Shown here piece by piece: positions 58,738 to 64,000 of a stretch of DNA of 64,000 bases. The position numbers were made by a program, and so were the translations under genes. The notes under the pieces are model-generated. The model was given only the letters and a program-made list of their open reading frames with translations. It searched no databases and had not been told where the DNA came from. Position 1 is the first letter of the stretch, and each line of letters begins with the position of its first letter. The DNA is from Bacteroidota bacterium (GTDB lineage: Bacteria > Bacteroidota > Bacteroidia > Chitinophagales > Chitinophagaceae). The stretch covers positions 62,001 through 126,000 of the forward strand of contig JAEWJK010000008.1 in NCBI GenBank assembly GCA_023386555.1, read 5' to 3'.

Positions 58738-60627
58738 ATGGCTGAGAATAAAAATATGTTCGACTATACCGAAGACAGTATTAAAAGTCTTGATTGGCGT
58801 GAACACATTCGTTTACGCCCTGGTATGTACATTGGTAAATTGGGTGATGGTTCAGCACCAGACGATGGTATTTATGTATTGATCAAAGAAGTGATAGACA
58901 ACTGTATTGATGAACACACCATGGGTTATGGTAAACAGGTTGAAATTACGATCGATAATAAAACCGTTACGATAAGAGATTACGGTCGTGGTATTCCATT
59001 GGGCAAAGTGGTGGATGTAGTAAGTAAGATCAACACTGGTGCAAAATATGATAGCAAAGCTTTTCAAAAGAGTGTTGGATTGAATGGTGTAGGTACAAAA
59101 GCTGTGAATGCACTGAGTGATTATTTTAAAGTGGAGAGTTTCAGAGAAGGCAAGACTAAAGTTGCTGAATTTGAAAGAGGTGTTTTAGTTAAAGAACACA
59201 AAGACTCAAAGACAAGTGAATCTAACGGTACACTGGTAACTTTCATTCCTGATAATTCAGTTTTCAAACACTTTAATTACCGTAACGAATACATAGAAGA
59301 ACAACTCTGGAATTATTGTTACCTGAATGCGGGTCTTATTATTTCGTTGAATGGAAAAAAATACGTTAGTAAAAATGGTTTACTTGATCTGCTGCAACGT
59401 AAAACAAATGTTGATGAGATTCGATATCCCATCATTCATTTAAAAGGTGAGGATATTGAAGTTGCCATCACCCATAACAATGATTACGGGGAAGATATTT
59501 TCTCATTCGTAAACGGTCAATACACTACTCAGGGTGGAACTCACCAACAGGCATTTCGTGAGGCTTATGTAAAAGTGATCAGGGATTTTTATAAGAAAGA
59601 TTATGAAGCTTCCGACATCAGGACAAGTATTGTTGCTGCAGTTTCAGTAAGAGTGCAGGAGCCTGTTTTTGAAAGCCAGACAAAAACAAAATTAGGTTCT
59701 CAGATCGTTTACGAAGGTGGACCAACAATGAAGAATTTTGTGCTGGAGTTTCTCTCTAAGGAGTTGGATAATTTCTTACATCGTAATCCGCAAACCGCAG
59801 AAGCACTAAAGAAAAGGATCGAACAAAACGAAAGAGAAAGAAAGGAACTGGCCGGTATTAAAAAGCTGGCAAATGAAAGAGCAAAGAAGGCCAATCTTCA
59901 TAACAAAAAGCTGAGAGATTGTCGTGTGCATTTGAATGATGATCCACCGGCAAAGAATAAAGAACAATTTATTTCGCTTCAGAATAACAGCACTCTATTT
60001 ATTACGGAAGGTGATAGTGCTTCAGGTTCAATAACCAAAGCCAGAAATGTAGATACACAGGCCGTTTTCAGTCTTCGTGGTAAGCCTTTAAATTGCTTTG
60101 GACTTACAAAAAAAGTAGTGTATGAGAATGAAGAATTCAATCTTTTGCAACATGCACTGAACATTGAAGATGGACTGGAAGGATTACGTTATAACAACAT
60201 CGTTATCGCAACAGATGCTGATGTTGATGGAATGCACATTCGTTTACTGATGATGACTTTCTTTCTTCAGTTCTTTCCTGACCTGGTGAAACATGGTCAT
60301 GTGTTTATTTTAGAAACGCCTTTATTCCGTGTAAGAAATAAACAGGAAACCATCTATTGTTACAACGAAACAGAAAAGCAGGCTGCAGTTAAAAAGCTTG
60401 GCAATAAACCGGAGATCACACGATTTAAAGGTTTGGGTGAGATATCACCTAATGAGTTCGGAAGATTTATTGGCGAAGAAATTCGTCTGCAGCCGGTAAT
60501 GCTCATGCCTGAAACACATATTCAGGAAGTGTTGGAATATTATATGGGCAAGAACACAATGGAAAGACAGGAGTTTATTATAAATAATCTGAAGGTGGAG
60601 TTGGATTTGGTGGAAGAAGGGTTATGA
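58738..60627 (+). CDS. parE: DNA topoisomerase IV subunit B
   Basis: A 629-residue type IIA topoisomerase ATPase subunit. The GHKL ATP site has EVIDNCIDEHTMG, DYGRGIPLG and VGLNGVGTKAVNALS. The TOPRIM metal site has FITEGDSASGS and ATDADVDGMHIR. ParE with ParC decatenates replicated chromosomes. Length fits ParE of Bacteroidota. DUF1835 and parC follow on the same strand, with repeat DNA in both gaps. Confidence 0.95.
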   Translation: MAENKNMFDYTEDSIKSLDWREHIRLRPGMYIGKLGDGSAPDDGIYVLIKEVIDNCIDEHTMGYGKQVEITIDNKTVTIRDYGRGIPLGKVVDVVSKINTGAKYDSKAFQKSVGLNGVGTKAVNALSDYFKVESFREGKTKVAEFERGVLVKEHKDSKTSESNGTLVTFIPDNSVFKHFNYRNEYIEEQLWNYCYLNAGLIISLNGKKYVSKNGLLDLLQRKTNVDEIRYPIIHLKGEDIEVAITHNNDYGEDIFSFVNGQYTTQGGTHQQAFREAYVKVIRDFYKKDYEASDIRTSIVAAVSVRVQEPVFESQTKTKLGSQIVYEGGPTMKNFVLEFLSKELDNFLHRNPQTAEALKKRIEQNERERKELAGIKKLANERAKKANLHNKKLRDCRVHLNDDPPAKNKEQFISLQNNSTLFITEGDSASGSITKARNVDTQAVFSLRGKPLNCFGLTKKVVYENEEFNLLQHALNIEDGLEGLRYNNIVIATDADVDGMHIRLLMMTFFLQFFPDLVKHGHVFILETPLFRVRNKQETIYCYNETEKQAAVKKLGNKPEITRFKGLGEISPNEFGRFIGEEIRLQPVMLMPETHIQEVLEYYMGKNTMERQEFIINNLKVELDLVEEGL

Positions 60628-60644
60628 CCTAAGCAAAAGAATAT

Positions 60645-60676
60645 CTATTAAGCATCGTTGCGTCGCACACTTGTAC
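60645..60676 (+). repeat. dispersed intergenic repeat, copy g (subtype GCGTCGC)
   Basis: CTATTAAGCATCGTTGCGTC, then GCACACTTGTAC. It fills most of the 76-base gap between parE and the DUF1835 gene. Confidence 0.7.
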
Positions 60677-60703
60677 TTTTTTAATCTTTAATGAACAGAT
60701 AAA

Positions 60704-61558
60704 ATGATTCACATCGTTTTTCAACAGGCCGACATAGAAATATTAAACAAGGCAATCGAAATGGATGAAAGCCTAACAGGTGAAATAATAGAGATCAAAG
60801 ATGATTATGCTGTTGGTCCACTGGGAAATTTAAATTCGCCTGAAGGTTGGCAGGAGAGAAGAGATTGGTGGAAATCCTTATTAGAACAATCACCATACAT
60901 TGAACAATTAGATATGGTTGATGATAAATTGGCCTTGCATAATCTTAAACAAAAACTGGATGAAGGTTCAGATGATGTTTGGTTATGGATGGGACAGAAT
61001 CAACATGATGTATGTGGATATTATTGGTTGATGAGTCAGTTGAAAGATTACCAAAGCCGCATATTTGTTTTGTACCTGAACAATCTTCCTTTCCTAAATG
61101 AAAAAGGCAGTTTATTTTATCCCACAGCAATTCATGAGATATTGCCAAAAGAAATTCTCAAAGCAAAGAAACTGGCCAGGCCCATTACACTAAGTGAGTT
61201 CGAAGTAGATCCCGATGAATGGAAAAAGCTTTGTAATGAAAATGCAATGGTGCGAATTCTTGAAGGAGGAAAAAAGATTGTTAGTAAAGAAGAAACATTT
61301 TACGATAAAGATATTTTATCTGCAATAACAGGTGATTGGCAAAAACTGCATAAAGTATTTGGAAACTTGTTCAGTAAGATGAAAATCAAAACCGGAGATG
61401 TCTTTCTTGCATGGCGAATGAGAAAGCTTGCTGAAGAAGGAAAAATAGAAGTTCAGGGTGATTGGACAAAAGCCGGATGGAAAGAAGTACAGGTGAAGTT
61501 AGCTGGTGTAGCTACAACACCTATTGAAGAAAATATAATAGAAGAAATTAAAGAATAG
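60704..61558 (+). CDS. DUF1835 domain protein
   Basis: A 284-residue soluble protein (MIHIVFQQADIEILNKAIEM) with the DUF1835 N-terminal pattern (DDYAVGPLGNLNSPEGWQER, RDWW, DDVWLWMGQNQHDVCGYYWL) and a DUF3658-like C-terminal part (AMVRILEGGKKIVSKEET; LFSKMKIKTGDVFLAWRMRK). No activity is established for the family. It lies between parE and parC, two genes that normally follow each other, with repetitive DNA on both sides, so it looks like an insertion. Confidence 0.85.
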   Translation: MIHIVFQQADIEILNKAIEMDESLTGEIIEIKDDYAVGPLGNLNSPEGWQERRDWWKSLLEQSPYIEQLDMVDDKLALHNLKQKLDEGSDDVWLWMGQNQHDVCGYYWLMSQLKDYQSRIFVLYLNNLPFLNEKGSLFYPTAIHEILPKEILKAKKLARPITLSEFEVDPDEWKKLCNENAMVRILEGGKKIVSKEETFYDKDILSAITGDWQKLHKVFGNLFSKMKIKTGDVFLAWRMRKLAEEGKIEVQGDWTKAGWKEVQVKLAGVATTPIEENIIEEIKE

Positions 61559-61561
61559 GCA

Positions 61562-61622
61562 TCTCGCTGAAAACGCTGAATCCGCTGAATGGGTTCTGCG
61601 TTTTCTGCGAATTCTGCGAGAG
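61562..61622. repeat. 9-10 bp periodic imperfect hairpin
   Basis: TCTCGCTGAAAACGCTGAAT and its continuation repeat the unit CGCTGAA three times. The facing arm reads the same unit as its complement (TTCTGCG three times, ending TCTGCGAGA). Together they form an imperfect hairpin that fills the gap between the DUF1835 stop and the parC ATG at 61633. Confidence 0.7.
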
Positions 61623-61632
61623 AACAAACATT

Positions 61633-64000
61633 ATGGCGAAAAGTAAAGACAGTTACGTTCACGAAAATGAAAACGGCTTACAAGGTCAGTACAAAAACTG
61701 GTTTCTTGATTATGCCTCTTATGTGATATTGGAAAGAGCCGTTCCTGCATTGGAAGATGGCTTAAAGCCTGTGCAGCGACGAATTCTTCATGCCATGAAA
61801 GAAATGGATGATGGACGTTACAATAAAGTAGCAAACATTATTGGACAGTCAATGCAATATCATCCACATGGTGATGCTTCAATTGGTGATGCATTGGTGA
61901 ACATGGGTCAGAAAGATCTGTTGATCGATACACAAGGTAATTGGGGTGATGTTAGAACAGGTGATGATGCAGCTGCAGCAAGATATATTGAAGCTCGTTT
62001 ATCAAAGTTCGCTTTGGAAGTTGCTTTCAACGCAAAAACAACTGAGTGGCAATTAAGTTACGACGGCAGAAAGAATGAACCTGTTGTCTTACCAATGAAG
62101 TTTCCATTGCTTCTTGCACAAGGTGCAGATGGTATTGCAGTTGGTCTTTCTACCAAAATTCTTCCACACAATTTTACTGAACTGATCGATGCTTCTATTA
62201 AGTACCTGAAAGGAAGAAAGTTTGAACTCTATCCTGATTTCCAGACAGGAGGAATGGTAGATGTTTCTAACTACAATGATGGTAAGAGAGGTGGAAAAGT
62301 TCGTGTTCGTGCCATCATTGAAGAGCTTGATAAGAAAACATTGGTTATTCGTAGTGTACCTTATGGTGTAACTACCACTACTTTAATGGAATCAATCGTT
62401 AAAGCAAACGACCAGGGCAAGATCAAGATCAAAAAAGTAACTGATGCTACAGCGAAAGATGTGGAGATCATGGTTGAACTTGCTGCAGGCATTCAATCTG
62501 ACATTGCTATTGATGCATTGTATGCATTCACCGATTGTGAGGTGAGTATTTCACCTAATGCTTGTGTGATCGTTGATCAGAAACCTCAGTTTTTAGGTGC
62601 AACTGAATTATTGAAGTCATCCGTTGACAACACCAAAGATCTCCTTCAAAAAGAACTCGAGATCAAATTAAAAGAGCTGGAAGAAAAATGGCACTATACT
62701 TCTCTCGAAAAAATATTCTTTGAAGAGAAGATATACAAAGAGCTGGAGAAGAAACATGAAACCTGGGATAAGGTTATCTCAGCCATTGATAAAGCTTTTC
62801 TTCCTTTTACCAAGAAATTGAAAAGAACGGTTACCAAAGAAGATATTCTTAAACTTACTGAGAAACCGGTTAGAAGAATCTACAAACTCGATATCGATGA
62901 ACTTAATGCACAGATCAAAAGCATTGAAGCAGATATCAAACAGGTGAAATACGATCTGGCAAATCTTGTTGATTACGCTGTTGCATACTTCAATAACCTG
63001 CTGGCAAAATTTGGTAAAGGAAGAGAACGTAAAACAGAGATAAAGCTTTTTGATACCATCAAAGTACAACAAGTGGCTATTGCCAATACTAAATTGTACA
63101 TGAACAGGGCCGAAGGATTTATTGGCACCTCATTGAAAAAAGATGAACTCATTACAGAAGTATCAGATATTGATGATATAATCGTCTTCACTAAACGAGG
63201 CATCATGAAAGTGGTGAAAGTAGGAGAAAAAACATTTATCGGTAAAGACATTATCTATGCTGCTGTCTTCACCAAGAATGATGAGCGTACTACTTACAAC
63301 ATGATTTATGTTGATGGTGCATCAGGTACCAGCTACGGCAAACGTTTTAATGTGACAGGAGTAACGAGAGACAAAGAATATGATCTCACCAAAGGTGATG
63401 CAAAATCGAAAGTGCATTATTTCACAGCCAATGCAAATGGCGAAGCTGAAGTGGTGAAGATTGTATTGAGTCCAAACTGTTCTGCACGTAATAAAGAATT
63501 TGAATTTTATTTCGAAGAATTAGATATCAAAGGCAGAAGCAGCATGGGTAACCAGGTTACAAAATACCCAATTAAATCAGTTAAGTTTAAAGAAAAGGGC
63601 AGGAGTACTTTAGCCGGTAAAAAACTTTGGTTCGATGATACTTTCGGAAGATTGAATACTGATGAAAAGGGAACTTATCTCGGCAGTTTTGAACCGGAAG
63701 ATCGTATCGTTGTTGTGTATGATGATGGTAATTACGAGATCACCGACCAGGAGTTAACACAACGTTTCGATGCAGAAAAGGTTTTGTTAATAGAAAAATT
63801 CATTCCCGAAAAAGTGATCACTGCAGTTTATTTAGATAACGATAAGCAGCAGTTTAACGTAAAGCGTTTCAAGATCGAAACAACCACGTTACGTATTAAA
63901 TTCTTATTTATTAAAGAAGGTAATAAAAACAGGCTCGAAGCCGTTACTACAGATGATAAGCCGGTTTTATTACTCAGCCAGGGAAGAGGAACACAGAAAC
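61633..64000 (+). CDS. parC: DNA topoisomerase IV subunit A, C-terminus outside window
   Basis: The frame is open from the ATG at 61633 to the right edge (789 codons, no stop). The start region GLKPVQRRILHAMKEMDDGR, the VANIIGQSMQYHPHGDASIG segment, the catalytic Tyr118 in DDAAAARYIE and the C-terminal beta-propeller region (VSDIDDIIVFTKRGIMKVVK) fit ParC/GyrA. It breaks and rejoins DNA with ParE. The length already exceeds the usual ParC N-terminal domain, so little is missing. Partner parE is upstream, separated by DUF1835. Confidence 0.95.
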   Translation, partial: MAKSKDSYVHENENGLQGQYKNWFLDYASYVILERAVPALEDGLKPVQRRILHAMKEMDDGRYNKVANIIGQSMQYHPHGDASIGDALVNMGQKDLLIDTQGNWGDVRTGDDAAAARYIEARLSKFALEVAFNAKTTEWQLSYDGRKNEPVVLPMKFPLLLAQGADGIAVGLSTKILPHNFTELIDASIKYLKGRKFELYPDFQTGGMVDVSNYNDGKRGGKVRVRAIIEELDKKTLVIRSVPYGVTTTTLMESIVKANDQGKIKIKKVTDATAKDVEIMVELAAGIQSDIAIDALYAFTDCEVSISPNACVIVDQKPQFLGATELLKSSVDNTKDLLQKELEIKLKELEEKWHYTSLEKIFFEEKIYKELEKKHETWDKVISAIDKAFLPFTKKLKRTVTKEDILKLTEKPVRRIYKLDIDELNAQIKSIEADIKQVKYDLANLVDYAVAYFNNLLAKFGKGRERKTEIKLFDTIKVQQVAIANTKLYMNRAEGFIGTSLKKDELITEVSDIDDIIVFTKRGIMKVVKVGEKTFIGKDIIYAAVFTKNDERTTYNMIYVDGASGTSYGKRFNVTGVTRDKEYDLTKGDAKSKVHYFTANANGEAEVVKIVLSPNCSARNKEFEFYFEELDIKGRSSMGNQVTKYPIKSVKFKEKGRSTLAGKKLWFDDTFGRLNTDEKGTYLGSFEPEDRIVVVYDDGNYEITDQELTQRFDAEKVLLIEKFIPEKVITAVYLDNDKQQFNVKRFKIETTTLRIKFLFIKEGNKNRLEAVTTDDKPVLLLSQGRGTQK

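Overview
The window is AT-rich chromosomal DNA from a member of the phylum Bacteroidota, most likely the Chitinophagaceae. The evidence is a type IX secretion sorting tail (gene at 45639), families typical of the phylum (DUF4920, DUF4199, VPS10/BNR proteins, KGG stress protein, SPW repeat protein), promoter boxes of the form TAnnTTTG, almost no Shine-Dalgarno sequences, and a tRNA gene without an encoded CCA. Most of it is housekeeping DNA. No prophage, transposase, integrase or CRISPR array is visible.

Layout. 1-3.7 kb: the end of a TPR lipoprotein, a DUF4920 protein and the ribosomal stalk operon rplK-rplA-rplJ-rplL, which ends in a strong terminator with no rpoB behind it. 3.9-10.6 kb: an accessory stretch rich in small proteins. 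It holds a KGG stress protein, a secreted caspase-like protein with a degenerate first domain, a remnant of a restriction/modification enzyme, a frameshifted cell-wall amidase, a response regulator, two 38-39 residue membrane proteins, several small hydrophilic proteins and an SPW protein. 10.8-16.4 kb: a 1098-residue BNR/VPS10 protein and a methyltransferase bracketed by two paralogous small genes, then TerC. 16.4-24.8 kb: a minus-strand cluster encoding the four enzymes of GDP-D-glycero-alpha-D-manno-heptose synthesis (hddA, gmhA, hddC, gmhB), two glycosyltransferases, DUF4199 and dihydroorotase. A GxxExxY cassette with terminal inverted repeats sits exactly between the two glycosyltransferases.

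24.9-46.8 kb: tRNA-Pro, SMC, an outer-membrane barrel with a kinase-like N-terminal region, a Kef-type antiporter, two paralogous coiled small proteins, an M28 peptidase, a BtuF-like protein, cystathionine beta-synthase, an S41 protease, an N-acetylglucosamine kinase-like protein with MurQ (amino-sugar recycling) and a type IX secreted protein. 47-64 kb: 4-hydroxyphenylpyruvate dioxygenase, an L,D-transpeptidase, a RelE/ParE toxin-antitoxin pair, aspartate kinase, fructose-bisphosphatase, a CAP lipoprotein, an ABC ATPase, a DinB/YfiT protein, a NUDIX hydrolase, a membrane glycosyltransferase-like protein, a Ycf48-like protein, and topoisomerase IV (parE, then parC running off the right edge) with a DUF1835 gene between the subunits.

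The most unusual signals are non-coding. A dispersed ~30-60 bp intergenic repeat occurs at least seven times in two sequence subtypes. The GxxExxY cassette is flanked by inverted repeats. A 9-10 bp periodic hairpin precedes parC. At three genes a TAnnTTTG box lies exactly four bases before an ATG or TTG start, which suggests leaderless transcription. All calls come from reading the sequence by eye; no database search was run.
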